Positions 12,711 through 32,691 are shown, numbered from the stretch's first letter. The stretch is 64,000 nucleotides of DNA from Brachyhypopomus gauderio (GCF_052324685.1 NW_027506910.1:1029756-1093755), one strand, 5' to 3'. Made by a program: numbers and translations. The notes: generated from the letters alone by a model not told the origin.

Positions 12711-13775
12711 CCTCACTGTCGGCAACTGGGACTTTTTAAGGAACAAATTCTTATCAAGAAACCGTTTTGCACCAGAATGTTTCCACCATTTTGTGAAGTG
12801 TACATCCATGTAGAACTCTCAGGGTTTTCCCTGTTCTTCCCACGTGTCCCCCCCATCTCCCGTTACTCATACCTAGATCTCGGTTTACGGCCGCATCTCT
12901 CAGATCGGGTTTCTGCGTACTCTTCAGGAGTTTGTGCTCTCTACTGCACAACACGTGTGCAGGCTCACATACACAAACACATCACTCGCATCCTTTCAGC
13001 AAGCATGACGTTTGTTTCCTTCCGCAAGGGGGATATTACCCTACATACTCAATAGCCTATTCTGTTCTCCCATGTTTCCACACATTAACTAATTATCCAG
13101 ACCCTGGTTGAAATATTAGGGGTGAAATGAGTGGACAAACTCTACAGAAGAGGCCGAACCTATATATATAATTTGAATGGATTGTAAAATGATCAGCAAA
13201 CCCATCCCTTTTTGCGATTTTTGTTCTGTTGACCCTACCAGAAACTTTATTTAAACCCTATAGCTTCTGAGCTTTTGAAACCAGCAATTATGTGTGCGTG
13301 TGTTGGAGATCGACCAGCTCATGGCGGTGGAATGTCGGTCATGATGCAGAGTTTGAAGTGAATGCAAGAAAACCAGTCAGTTCAGATGAGTGAAGGAGAG
13401 CATGCGGTCCTACTGGATATTTCTATCTCTCCCTCTCCCTCTCTAGCTCTCGCTCTCTCCCTCCCTCTCCTCCCTTTCCTAACACACCTTCACACATTCT
13501 GAGTTACACCTTTCTTCACCTTTAGCAAGTGGGAGCACTCTCTGTAGTTATATTCATGAGTGGCATAAACATTATAATTGACACGGAGTGGGTGTGATCG
13601 GGATGCTCTTGGTTTAACAATGGTCACTGACCACCACACCTTTCTGTTCTGAGGAGGATTAACACCACAAAAAAATAACCAGACCATGTCAGTTTCTGAT
13701 GTCATTCGAAACGCAGCCGTCTCCGCACCTAAAAACGTCAAAGGCCCAACAGCAAAATGGCAACTTTATCATTTA

Positions 13776-13855
13776 CAGTGTCGAATGACCTCCTACAGTG
13801 ATTATACGTGTGGTGTTGGATATATCGATACACTGTAGGTGTTCATTCGACACTG
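13776..13855. repeat. Hairpin-forming inverted repeat
   Basis: Arms at 13776-13800 (cagtgtcgaatgacctcct...) and 13831-13855 (cactgtaggtgttcattcga...) are nearly complementary over 25 bases and separated by a 30-base loop. Probably a small MITE remnant. Confidence 0.75.
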
Positions 13856-16800
13856 CGTGTTTTATTATTGCACTTAAAACAAAAAAGACCAACAACACAG
13901 CAAGACCACACCTGCTTAAACCAACGGTGTAGACACGTTCCGCATTCTCTCGTACGGAGCCCAAGGTAGCGCTGTTGTGCTGTTGGGCATTAATGAACTC
14001 TTCGTCTTTAACCGGACCGCGCAAACAAGTCGTTAACTATCCCGGGACTGTTTCAAGCACCTTGATGGCATTTCTTAGTCCAATATTTGAAGAGACAAAG
14101 GTCACTCCCACTACAAAACTGATTTTTCATGTTATATCACTGGTTAAGAAATGTCTTCCTAACTGAGAGCTTGATTGAGCACAACACCCCTAAAGCCGAT
14201 GCAGAAGCAGAGACGTTCTGTTAAGCTGCACATTTGTGAGAAACCATCTGAAGTTCAGGCCACTAACAATGGCAGTAGCATTAAAAAACAAAGAATACAT
14301 GCATTAGAAGACCACTCGGCAAGACAACACTGCTACCAGACATATTCAGTTCCAAAGACATTTTCAGTTCCAAAGTTTGTATGTCCAAAGATTTATGCCA
14401 ATAAATTGTTTGTGTGTGAGTCTAGTTAAATATTTACTTGTGAAGTAACAAAAAAAAAAAACACCCAAATATACTCAATATAATAAAACACTTAAATGGC
14501 AAGATTCCAAACACAATTAGAGCAATGTCATCTGTGACCAAACCCCCCTCAAAACCTAACAAAAAACAAATATTCAGCATGCTTGGGGGGTAGTGAGGGC
14601 AGGAGGTCTTACCTGATGGTGCTGATGGGGGAACTCTGAGATGCAGCCCCAGGTACCAGGTATCGACTCCTCTATGCTCCGTGCAAATCTGTTGCCTTTG
14701 CTTCTGCACTGAGTAATACAGCTTCTGACTTGAGTAACCAAACAGGTTCTGCAACAGATATACCCGCCTCCCTGCCTGAGTCCGAACGACTGTAGAGTCA
14801 GGATCGCCGAAACCTGGCAGGGGGGCAGGTACAGAGAAAGAAAGAGAGAGAGAGAGACTGACTCTAACAGGCTTTACAAGGTTGTCTTAAGTGACTCAGT
14901 CTTTTGCCACTTTGCAACACTCATTCATGCTCAATTGGATGTATTAGAATGGATAGTTCTACCAGCATCCTGACACGGTCCACTGGTACCTGAGATGTTC
15001 TAGAAATCCAGATACCATGGACGAAAGTCTAAATATTCAAATATTTTGCTAACTGAATTAGCTTCAGTACAGTTGGCTGATGGACTTAAAAGGCCAAATG
15101 TCTGCACGCAATGACTAACCACGCAATGTAGACTAACCACAAATGTGCATAATTTGATAGTAATAGTGCAATCACTCAGTTCTGAATAATACATTATATA
15201 TGGGAGGCTTTGAAGAGTCTCATACATATGACAGAGGCATGTCATACATAAACAATATGCTGATACTTAAATACATATCATAAACAAAACTTCAAACTGA
15301 ATGCAATGTTTAGGTCAGACATTTTTTTTAAATGTTTTTTCACCTTTAATTTTATTTGCTCGTTTACTTTAGCTTATTAATCTCCCATTGGACTATGGTA
15401 TGCAGTCAGCGAGGGCTCATCATTTAAACACCACTGAATTAATTTTTATTTAATCTGGGATGCAGTGCAATTTTTTGATTGCTTATTTTTGTGGGTCAAC
15501 TGTAAAAACTGGATTTATTCAGGCCTCCGAACAACAGTGGGTGTGGCTGTGGTGTCCTGCAGAGAGATCGCGATCTAGACAACAGGAGTCGGCCTGTTTG
15601 CCGTCTGGTACTGTCTGTATAGCAGGTACTGCAAAACACATTGTAGATTTCAGCCATTGCGCATCATTAACCAGATTTTTTGATACAGTTTAAGTTTCCC
15701 TGGGTGTCAACTATCACTCTCCATTGCAGATAATAAGCGATATGTCATTCTAGAATGACCTCTAGATCAGGGATCAAGAAGAGTGTTTACAAATGGATTC
15801 CGGGTTGAATCTTGTTTACGCTGGTGTTGAATTTCCTATGCTGCATGATGCAGTTTTATTAATCGGTTACTCACATTAGGCCTTAGTACATCTTAGGCCA
15901 TACTGTCGTCAGTGGTGATTGCTATTCTTAATATAGGTGAGTAATCTAAAAGGGATGTTTTTCTTTATGCACAAATGGCCTGTGTGGTGAGAGAAAGGAA
16001 CTGAGTGCATGTGACCACACCCTCCCCTCAGGTCTTACAGATGCGTGTTGAATGTGTATGAATACCAGACACTTCAGAGGGACAGCACTGCTTGGAGTTC
16101 TATTTAACAGTATCACTCTCACTGCAAAATCAGAGCCATGCCTGGAGACCCTGGGCTTCACAAACCTATCAACTAAAGAATGTTTGTCAGAGAACTTAAC
16201 TGTGATCCTTCTGCATAGATATGTCCAATGCTATATCCTTCTGAATAGATATGCTCAATGCTATATCGGCCAATGAAACTAAACATGGAAACAAAGCTTT
16301 AGTGGTACAAAAAATAAATTAATAAAAAAAAAAAAAATTCAATATTGAAATAAAACACCTTAATATGATTACAGTGTAATAATAATGTACAGAGTGTGCT
16401 TCCCTTCAAAAAGTTGCATCTCTTCATTTCAGTGTAATTAGTCATGTGTTCTGAACCCAGCCTCTCTGTCAGCGCTGAGCTCATCAAGGTGTCACAGTAT
16501 TTCCTGCAGGCAATTTACTGTGGATTCTGTATTCAGTTTTAAGTTAATTGCATTCCTTCAAAAGAGTAAACAGTACAGTTTCTCAAACGATTGCCTGCAC
16601 CTCCATCTTCATCAACACAAAGTTCCCAAAGCACATGTGAAAAACTACACCCTGAAGATTACCTCTCCTTGGAATTTATGGCCCCAAAGCCCTAAGTCAG
16701 AGGTTCTGAAATCTCGAATTTTAAAAACAAAACACACTCCTTGATTTTAAAATTGCCAGTTCATTTCATGTCATAACACACTGAAGTGCACAATCCAGAT

Positions 16801-16929
16801 GCAACAGGTTGACCTGACAGTCAGGTGTGATGTTAGCATGGTTTATTTAACTGGATGGAATCAGTAGCAGCATGTGGGTGTGATTGTCACCGGCGTGCGG
16901 CTCCATGGGTATGGTAGCAACAGCGCTGT

Positions 16930-17295
16930 GCTCCGCGGTCCCATGCTAACACACCGGGGAGTGGTCTTAAATTTAAGCTTGTGCTCTGCTGACCCATGCT
17001 AACACACTGGGAGTAGTCTTAAAGCTAAGATTATGCTTTGCTGACCCATGCTAACACACTGGGAGTGGTCTTAAAGCTAAGCTCATACTCTGCTGACCAG
17101 TGCTAACACACTGGGAGTAGTTTTAAAGCTAAGATTATGCTTTGCTGACCCATGCTAACACACTGGGAGTGGTCTTAAAGCTAAGCTCATACTCTGCTGA
17201 CCAGTGCTAACACACTGGGAGTAGTTTTAAAGCTAAGATTATGCTTTGCTGACCCATGCTAACACACTGGGAGTGGTCTTAAAACTAAGATTGTG
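16930..17295. repeat. Minisatellite, ~53-bp unit
   Basis: About seven copies of a unit containing 'catgctaacacactgggag' followed by 'cttaaagctaag'. Neighbouring copies alternate between two variants (attatgctttg and ctcatactctg), indicating spread by two-unit blocks. Confidence 0.92.
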
Positions 17296-20185
17296 CTCTG
17301 CACCTTTACAATGCTGTGAATAACCATAAAAGTAAAAGTAACTTTCTGCCCAGACAATATGTGCCAGGACCGCTCCAGATAGGTTTGTCTTAGTGGATGT
17401 ATTCTGGAGGGGATGCATTTGTTACTACACGTCTACAGAGGACATTTTTAGCCTCCAGCAGACTCTTCAGAATCAAGGCTCTGACTTTTTATTTTAACTA
17501 TAATTAATCTTACTTTTTTACTAGATGGCTCACGGTTAACAAGCCGTAACATGACTCACACGTAGCGTTGGTGTAACACAATACTACCAGGTGTAAACTG
17601 CAGTCCAAGAACAACCTGCTAGGGTCTTACTACTAATTAGGAGACGGTGCTGTTGAACATTTTAGTGGGTAAGACGTGATGATCCAACATGACCCTGGAG
17701 CTAAATGAATGAGGAGCCAGGTTGTATGTGGATAACTACTGTCAGCATTATTGCAGCAGTCATTAGCAAACAAATATCCTCCAGATCATAGCTGGCTGAC
17801 TAAGTGGGTTGGTTGTTTTGCCATTGGAGCTCCTGTATTATCAGCCCCCTATGTAACATCTCGGCATAGAATGCATGGTTGACTGTTTAAAGTTTATTGG
17901 TGTCACGAAAACAAATTTTTTGAATTGCACAATTTACCATGATGCTCTAAACATGTGGCAGATCAGGTTATTGTAGCCTCACTTTGTGAAAAAGATACTC
18001 TAACATGCACAAGAGGCAGAGAAAAGGCATTCGAGGAATGACACTAGCATTTTTGCATTGACAAACATGATTTTACATTTCAATGGTCAAATTAGCACAT
18101 CCTTCATCAGACAAAGCTATAAAGCAGAGTTTGTTGTTTCGAGGGGAAATCAAAACCTGGAACTGCACGAGATCCAGTATTACCACATTTGCCTTGTAAA
18201 GGAAATATAACAAAGCCATCATACCTTCATATACAATTGTGTACACAGTTCCTCGGTGTACAATAACACACCACAGCTTCATCTTGTTTGATGTTCTTGC
18301 GATTGTCCTCATAGCCAGCACACGAGGCCTTCTTAGAGAGTGTGGTTATGAAGTTGTGTAAGTAGAGATGGCTTTTTTTTTTTTAACAAACAGACCAATC
18401 TCAAATGGCTGATATAGAGGCAGCTGGAGTGATGGGTAAATGTCAAGCAAGAGGATTTGGAAACCTACATGTCACATTCTGAGCACCGTTTGTTGTATAT
18501 GCCTGTAATATTGAATACTCATAAAAGTTTGCAAATTCTTTAAGACATCTCTCGCATTTAATATAGGTGCTCCGCAATACGCTAGTTATAAAACAAATGT
18601 CAGACACAAGATAGACAAATGTGTCACCAGGTTAAGATGTTACGGCGCTGAACCACAGTAAACGCACCAAGCCAATTCCTGCACTGGTAGGTAAACATGT
18701 GCTGTATTGAAAGGAACATTGTGCTTCATCTGTAAGGTGTGATCCGCCATCCGGCCACAGGCCGGCCCGGCGTGGTGGTGGGGGCCGTGCACTCTGTGGG
18801 AATGCGGCCCGGCTGCATTGTGATGTGGACGACTTCCGCAGCACACGTAGGAGAGCATGAAAGGAGTAGTGTGGTATGGGATAACTCATGCTGTCACCAC
18901 ATAGGCCTGAAACATCTCACCCTGTGTGGTGCACATACACAAAAGGTCACTTCTTTTTTTTTTTTTTTTTCATTAGTTTTAGATGTCCAAACTGCTGAGA
19001 GGAACATACTTTCAGCAAGATCCTTTCAGTTAGGATCTTCAAAACATATTTATTCATTTTACATATTATATATATATATTATTATAATAACAGAACCATC
19101 GGACTATTCCTGTAATTAAACATTCCTTCATCATCCAGGCCCTGAAGAACCGTTCTGCAGAGACCACTTGCTGGGGCTGAATGCTGAAATACTGAACTGC
19201 TGACACCACACGCCAAACATTTAGGTCTTCAGTCACTGCCTCGTCTGTGAGGATGCTCGCTCTGTTTCTGCAGTGAAGTAGTCACAGATGTGCTCCTGGA
19301 CACGGCCCCAGCTGATAGCCCTTCAACTGGCTTCCAGAGATGCTTAGGATTCCAGATAAGCACCTTTAGTCATGTCTGGCTCTCTAACTAACGAGGCATC
19401 GGTTTCACAACACACCGATGCACACGCACACTGGCGTGCTTGTGGATGCTTGGACACATTAACTCACGTACACGCAAATAATCTAAAAACTTTTTACTGC
19501 CGTGAAAGTGGAAGTTATTTAAACTAAAATCTTCTGCGAGATCCTAACCAGACAACCAAGACCAAATGTCATGTATTTGTTTGGTTTTTCATACTCTTCA
19601 CAAAACGCTATGAAGATCAGACACGGTCACGTTCAGGTTCTGAGGACAGGACGCTGACAGTGCTGGACCTGACCAACTTGTACGAGTTCGACATAAACCA
19701 CCACGCCGCTACCATATCACGATCGCCGATGGCTCGAGATGGGTCTGGCTTTCAGATGCTGTTCACCCTGATGTCCTGTATGCAGAGGAGTAGGTCAGAG
19801 GTGAACCGGGTTGGCGGTACTTAAAACATTTATAAAACGAAACATCAGAAAGATATCCATCACGATATGGCCAGTGTGTGCGGACACAAGGCCGCAGCGT
19901 GGAATAATGTGGCAGGTTCCTACTGTTCACGCAAAAGAAACACCAGGTGCCAGTGACTATGACACGGTGCCTAGCTGAGCTCCCTGTCGGCTGCAGGAGT
20001 CGTGTGCTAGAGCAGCCATGCCTGTAAGGGCCCTCACCCGTACCTGCATCTACAGTGCGTTCCTAAACCAGACAGACACCAAGCCACAAGCCACCAACAA
20101 TGCAGCCCAGAAATGCATTGTTCATTCCTGCATGCAGGGAGGATTAGATGTTGCAATGACCGCATTGTCCACACAGGCTCTCCCC
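17296..20185. other. Region without recognised genes
   Basis: Mixed-composition sequence with homopolymer T tracts near 18370 and 18953-18970 and a short TA run near 19068. No exon is supported. A short stop-bounded open stretch near 19640-19790 was not recognised. Confidence 0.45.
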
Positions 20186-20189
20186 TGCT

Positions 20190-20872
20190 AACACACGCAA
20201 ACACGACACGGGTCCGTGGCGACACCACGGCGACAAACACCCTGCCCCGGAACCTCACGACACGGGTGCATGGCGACACCATGCCGACAAACACCCTGCC
20301 CCGGAACCTCACGACACCATGGGGACCAACACCCTGCCCCGGAACCTCACGACACCATGGGGACCAACACCCTGCCCCGGAACCTCATGACACGGGTGCA
20401 TGGTGACACCATGGTGACAAACACCCTGCCCCGGAACCTCACGACACGGGTGCGTGGCGACACCATGGCGACAAACACCCTGCCCCGGAACCTCACGACA
20501 CCATGGCGACCAACACCCTGCCCTGGAACCTCATCACACGGGTGCATGGCGACACCATGGCGACAAACACCCTGTCCCGGAACCTCACAACATGGGTGCG
20601 TGGCGACACCATGGCGACAAACACCCTGCCCCGGAACCTCACGACACGGGTGCATGACGACACCATGGCGACAAACACCCTGCCCAGGAACCTCCCAGAA
20701 CCTCACGACACCATGGCGACAAACACCCTGCCCCGGAACCTCACGACACGGGTGCATGACGACACCATGGCGACAAACACCCTGCCCAGGAACCTCCCAG
20801 AACCTCACGACACCATGGCGACAAACACCCTGCCCCGGAACCTCACGACACGGGTGCATGACGACACCATGG
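20190..20872. repeat. GC-rich minisatellite
   Basis: Tandem copies built from 'caccatggcgacaaacaccc', 'tgccccggaacctcacgaca' and 'cgggtgcatg'. Some units lack the last segment, so the unit is about 36 or about 59 bases. The right part has a higher-order duplication carrying 'aggaacctcccagaacctca'. It is open in several frames on both strands only because it is repetitive. Confidence 0.95.
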
Positions 20873-21559
20873 CACTTGGTCCTGTTCTCCTTCACGTAGA
20901 GAAGCGTGAGGCGTGTTTACAGGCACTTTATTTACAGATATAAAAACATGAAGACACAGCTTGTGTGATTACAGTACAATAAGAGCAATCGCTGCTAGTC
21001 CAGAGATTTGAATGTTGGTGTAGTTTGTCCCACATGGGTAGTAAGGGGCTGTCGTCTTGGACATCACAGAGGAGCTTTGGGGTGCTTCCGGACCGCCTGT
21101 GTCCTGTTTGGATGAGTGTGTGGGAGTGGTTAGTAGGTTGTCCTTCAGTGGGGACATGGGCTGTCCTCAGGTGTGTGTGTGTGTGTGTGTGTGTGAGAGA
21201 TCAGGGAGTGGTCAGTAGGTTGTCCTTCAGTGGGGACATGGGCTGTCCTTTCCTACTTGGGTTTATCTTCGTGTTCACTCTGAAACACAGACACACAGAT
21301 TCAACTCATGGCACCTTTAAAGTGGGAATATTTGCATCATGTTGCTAAACAAACTATCAAACCAACTAATGGAAAAGAGCTTGAAAAGAATGATTATAAA
21401 CCGATTAGAACTGATTCCCCAATGTGCATGTTAACTGAATCCTATATGGAAATGATCTGGTTTGGCTGTAGGTCAGAAGAGTAAGTCTGTGTATTGTATA
21501 TGCATGTTATTTTATATACACTACAGAGTACCAATATATCTATGTACATACATACACAA

Positions 21560-22411
21560 TACAACCTCTGGCAAAATGTATGGAATCACCAGTCTGGGAT
21601 GAGCCTTCAGACATTTTATTCTGTAGAACAAACTCAGATCAAAAACATGATACAATAATAAGGTCATTCCAAAGATTTATAAAGAGGACTGCCTGAAGAA
21701 AACACGTTTCTACAGTCCTTGATATGGGGCTGCATGTCAGGCAAAGGCCCTGGGAAGATGACTGTGGTTCATTCTTCTATCAATGCACAAGTTTACGTTG
21801 ACATTCTGAACAGTTTTCTCATGCCATCAATTGAACAGTTTGAATGTTTGGAGATGATGACAATGCATCGTGTCATAGGGCAAAAACACAGAAAGACACA
21901 TTCAGTTGATGTCATGGCGTGCAAATAGTCCAGATCTCAACACAATTGAAAACCTGTGGTGGAAATTTAAAGAAATGGTCCACAAGAAGGCTCCGACCTG
22001 CAACGCTAATGTGGCAACTGCTATCAAAAAGAGTTGGCACCAAACTGATATAGAATACTGTTTGTCACTCAAGTCCATGTCTCAGAGACTGCAAGCCGTT
22101 ATAAAAGCCAACGGTGGTTCAACAAAATACTAGTGATGTATTTTGAATGTTCTTTTGTTTATCATGATTCATGTTTATCCCTATTTTTTCCTCAGAATTG
22201 AGGGATTCCATATTTTTTTCCCTGTGCTTGCTCAATAAAAGTAACATTTACTGTGTTTCCCCAATGTTTTTTTTATTTCTTTTAGTGTTTCTGAAAGCCA
22301 ACAAGTTGCACTTTGGAATGACATTATTGTATTGTGTTTGAATAAGAATAAAATGTCTGAATGAGTGGTGATCTCAGACTGGTGAATCCATACTTTGTTC
22401 CAGGGGTTGTA
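21560..22411 (+). mobile_element. Internally deleted Tc1-like element
   Basis: Left end 'acaacctctggcaaaatgta' and right end, reverse-complemented, 'acaacccctggaacaaagta' form imperfect terminal inverted repeats extending through 'caccagtctg'. They are flanked by TA. At about 850 bp it retains only the C-terminal half of a transposase. Confidence 0.85.
21719..22133 (+). pseudogene. Tc1-like transposase, 3' half only
   Basis: Frame pieces read LIWGCMSGKGPGKM (start of the DDE core), VYVDILNSFLMPSIEQF and, after a frameshift, SPDLNTIENLWWKFK (third catalytic acidic residue region) and LQAVIKANGGSTKY to a stop. The DNA-binding half and the first catalytic Asp are absent. Nonfunctional. Confidence 0.9.
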
Positions 22412-23018
22412 AATAAAAACGTGTATTTCTATTGATAATTGTCAAGAATTTACCAAAACTGTTCAGCTTTAATTGGTTCCCATAATCAGGACTCATGTTT
22501 ATACACATACAGCAAGGAAAGGGAGAGACCTTGTGATTGTGAACCATCAAATATTCAGTATTTTATTATTAGGGTGGGTCAGGTTCTGGTACGTTTGTCT
22601 AAGAACCCCTGAAGAAACCCTCCGCCACGACCCCCCACTCCCACCGTGTCACACGTGTCTCCACAGAGGAGACGCAGGGACCTGGCCGGCCCAGAACCTC
22701 CCCCCAGTTCTGACATTACACCCTGCTCTGGAAGAGCTGAATCACTCACACCAGGTGTGCCTGTTCCATCACTTCTGTGGTGCAAAAGGCACATTTGTGG
22801 TAACGTCGCCCCCTGTGGTTTACAGTGGTAATACTGCGGTGGAGTATACAGTGTGTTTGACGGTATTTTGCACATTATGGTCAAAGCACTGGTCAGAGAC
22901 ACCACCTCACCCTTTTTGGTACATTAACCGACTTTTCTTAAACCGTTTTCTTGATCCAACTGATCCATTTTCTGCAGATCTTGGGAGCATTATGCAGTTA
23001 AATGTAACATCTCCACAA

Positions 23019-30174
<7,156 letters not shown>

Positions 30175-30232
30175 CGCCCGGACCGCCGGGCTCGGTTCAG
30201 CCGCGCTGGGACGCGTTTAACGACAGCGGCGG

Positions 30233-30238
30233 TTCGAA
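30233..30238 (-). promoter_or_regulatory. Candidate CHR-like TTCGAA near EXO1 start
   Basis: TTCGAA lies about 60 bases upstream of the EXO1 ATG. It resembles a CHR variant bound by DREAM/MuvB, which would fit the E2F and CCAAT sites upstream. A six-base palindrome is weak evidence. Confidence 0.3.
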
Positions 30239-30494
30239 TCACGAGCGGCCGCCCGACGACGCGGCGAGACCCGGGCGGACAGCAGGGGGCTCGGCCGCCA
30301 CTTTAACCACAAAACACGGTCACAAAGTAGCCGCGGAAGCTGAAACACCTTTAAGGAGATGTGAGATGTCCTAATAAAAGTGTTCCTATAGGAGGTGGTA
30401 CCACCATAACGGACATTAACGGACGTTTTAATGGCGAAGATCCATAGAAGACGAACGACGTCTCGTTTAACGACGAACCTTTACTACAAGTTTA

Positions 30495-30502
30495 GCGCCA
30501 AA
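30495..30502 (-). promoter_or_regulatory. E2F-type site upstream of EXO1
   Basis: TTTGGCGC on the minus strand is a perfect match to the TTTSGCGC E2F consensus. It lies 321 bases upstream of the EXO1 ATG in the same orientation. It fits S-phase expression of a replication/repair nuclease. Function is inferred. Confidence 0.6.
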
Positions 30503-30529
30503 TGTGACGCCTCGCAGCGCAGCGAGCTG

Positions 30530-30627
30530 ATTGGTCAGACGGCCACAGCGCGGCGAGCCGATTGGTCAGCCGGCCACAGCGCGGCGAGCCGATTGGTCAG
30601 CCGGCCGCAGCGCGGCGAGCCGATTGG
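30530..30627 (-). promoter_or_regulatory. Four CCAAT boxes in a 31-bp tandem repeat upstream of EXO1
   Basis: ATTGG occurs at 30530, 30561, 30592 and 30623, so four CCAAT boxes read in EXO1 sense with exactly 31-bp spacing. The unit 'cagcgcggcgagccgattgg' plus 'tcagccggcca' is GC-rich. NF-Y sites spaced about 31-33 bp are typical of cell-cycle promoters. The array starts 28 bases beyond the E2F-type site. Confidence 0.75.
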
Positions 30628-31159
30628 TCCGTCTGTTTCCGTCAGACAACCGCGGAGCGGAGCAGAAGGCGAGTGGCTGGTGCTCTGAATGAATCCATGT
30701 CTGGCCTGCAGTCAGCAGTTCACCGATTAGTGATTAAAAATAAATGATTAAAATATGTTGTTGTTGATAAAAAGTTGTTGTTGTTTTGGTCTTCTATAAA
30801 CGTTTTGAATAATAACACTTATTTAAAGGCGTCACTGTGGTCTTCAGTCATGCGTCTCGTATTTAGCGGCAGTAACACTGCAGCGTGAGGGGTCCTCAGT
30901 CGTAACCACGCAGTGATCCCATGATAATAACACATTTGAGGGGGGAAAACATAATCTAAGCCCTAATTCAGGTGTTTAAAACTAGTTAAAACGCAGTCAG
31001 ATTAATGAAAGATTTCAAGATTATTTAAAAATTATAGACTTTAAATAAAAAATAAATTGCTGGGCTCTTTGATGGGCCCCCCTGGCCCTGGGGCCCGGGA
31101 CAACAGACCCGGTTGTCCCCCCCTGTCGACGGGGCTGATCCCACCTTATATATAAAATA

Positions 31160-31299
31160 TATTATACTTTCGCGAGCGACCGTAGCGCGCGACTCCGCCC
31201 ACCTCGCGCGACCCTGCGCGAGCGGTTTCGCGAGCGTCGCGAGAGTCACTAGGCTTTGCAGTGTTGTCCGAAACGATATGTTAACAAATACGAGCCTCT
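31160..31299. mobile_element. Partial copy of the foldback/MITE family
   Basis: Contains 'cgcccacctcgcgcgaccct', 'gcgagcggtttcgcgagcgt' and 'gttaacaaatacgagcctct', all repeated inside the palindrome at 31300-32645. It abuts that palindrome. Confidence 0.75.
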
Positions 31300-32645
31300 T
31301 AAAGCCTGGTTTATACTCGACGCGCCGCGAGCGGCGCGAGGGTCCGCGCGGCGAAAATGACGTAATCGCTGTGGCTCCGCCCGTGCGCGAGGGCCTCGCG
31401 CGCTGTCGCGGCGCGAGGTCGTGCACCTCTCGAATTTTGTAACTTCGCGCGCGCGCCGCGCTTCAGCGCGATGGACAAAGTCATGTTTGCCGGGTTCATA
31501 CACCTATACAAGGTGGAATTAAAGCACTTGTACGTCACTTTAAAGGTCCATTTCAATATTTCCCAGCACGTTAAACTTAATTAAGTTAAATATTTATACA
31601 TATACTCGAAATGAATCGAAATAATTCGCTTTTTTAATCACATTAGTTTATGGTTGTTTATTTTCAAAACGCCCAATCTTAACGTCTTCACGTTCTCTCA
31701 TGTTTCTCCCTGGAATTACAAGAGGCTCGTATTTGTTAACGTATCGTTTCGGACAACACTGCAAAGCCATATTTACGTTTGATGCCTGATGTGTATATAT
31801 ACGGTCTCTGGTCAGGTAAAAATGTTCTTTCACCGGTTTTGCAGGGGTTTTTTATTCTCCACTGCCACCTATCGCCACCTATCGTTTCGGAGAACACTGC
31901 AGCGACGCTCGCGACGTTCGCGAAAGTATAAACGGCTACACCGCTCGCGCAGGGTCGCGCGAGGTGGGCGGAGTAGCGCGCTAGGGTGCAACCGTAGGGT
32001 GCAACTTCGCCCACCTCGCGCGACCCTGCGCGAGCGGTGTTGCGTCGCGAGCGTCGCTGCAGTGTTCTCGAAACGATAGGTGGCAGTGGAGAATAAAAAA
32101 CCCCTGCAAAACCGGGGAAAGAACATTTTTACCTGACCAGAGACCGTATATATACACATCAGGCATCAAACGTAAATATGGCTTTGCAGTGTTGTCCGAA
32201 ACATACGTTAACAAATACGAGCCTCTTGTAATTCCAGGGCGAAACATGAGAGAACGTGAAGACGTTAAGATTGGGCGTTTTGAAAATAAACAACCATAAA
32301 CTAATGTGATTAAAAAAGCGAATTATTTCGATTCATTTCGAGTATATGTATAAATATTAAACTTAATTAAGTTTAACGTGCTGGGAAATATTGAAATGGA
32401 CCTTTAAAGTGACGTACAAGTGCTTTAATTCCACCTTGTATAGGTGTATGAACCCAGCAAACATGACTCTGTCCATCGCGCTGAAGCGCGGCGCGCGCGC
32501 GAAGTTACAAAATTCGAGAGGTGCACGACCTCGCGCCGCGACAGCGTGCGAGGCCCTCGCGCACGGGCGGAGCCACAGCGATTACGTCATTTTCGCCGCG
32601 CGGACCCTCGCGCCGCTCGCGGCGCGTCGAGTATAAACCAGGCTT
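31300..32645. mobile_element. 1.3 kb foldback palindrome (MITE-like)
   Basis: The left arm runs from 'aagcctggtttatactcgac' at 31303 to about 31975. The right arm mirrors it from about 32008 to 'gtcgagtataaaccaggctt' ending at 32645. Matching landmarks on the arms include the CpG-rich 'gcgcgccgcgcttcagcgcg' block, 'aattaagttaaatatttata' and 'tatatacacatcaggcatca'. The arms are nearly identical over more than 600 bases with a short asymmetric centre of GC-rich repeats. It encodes nothing recognisable. Further copies of the family lie at 35885-36250 and 55640-56080. Confidence 0.9.
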
Positions 32646-32649
32646 CAAC

Positions 32650-32659
32650 CAGGCTTGAG

Positions 32660-32663
<4 letters not shown>
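32650..32663. repeat. LINE target-site duplication, 3' side of the element
   Basis: The 14-base sequence caggcttgagaggt is identical to 35877-35890 on the other side of the LINE. Confidence 0.9.

Positions 32664-32691
<28 letters not shown>

Larger units (their letters stand above)
11590..16900. other. Upstream/intronic region of the AHNAK-like gene, no confident exon
   Basis: The missing 5' exons of the AHNAK-like gene should lie on the minus strand here or beyond. Apart from a GA tract (12114-12160), an AHNAK-repeat scrap (12663-12710) and a hairpin (13776-13855), I see no supported feature. A 201-base splice-bounded segment at 14613-14813 (minus) is open in two frames, but its product matches nothing I recognise. 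Confidence 0.5.

Noticed and set aside
14613..14813. Splice-bounded 201-base minus-strand segment, candidate 5' exon of the AHNAK-like gene
   Set aside because: It has good AG/GT borders and symmetric phase, but is open in two frames. Neither product resembles the missing N-terminal half of a PDZ domain.
19640..19792. Open stretch of about 40-50 codons (contains ITIADGSRWVWLSDAVHP)
   Set aside because: Looks protein-like, but no family is recognised, there is no clear donor, and overlapping frames are also open. It may be a transposon scrap; no support for a gene.
20113..20943. Long overlapping open frames rich in TPCPGTS or TNTLPRNL repeats
   Set aside because: Translations of the minisatellite; open on both strands and in several frames.
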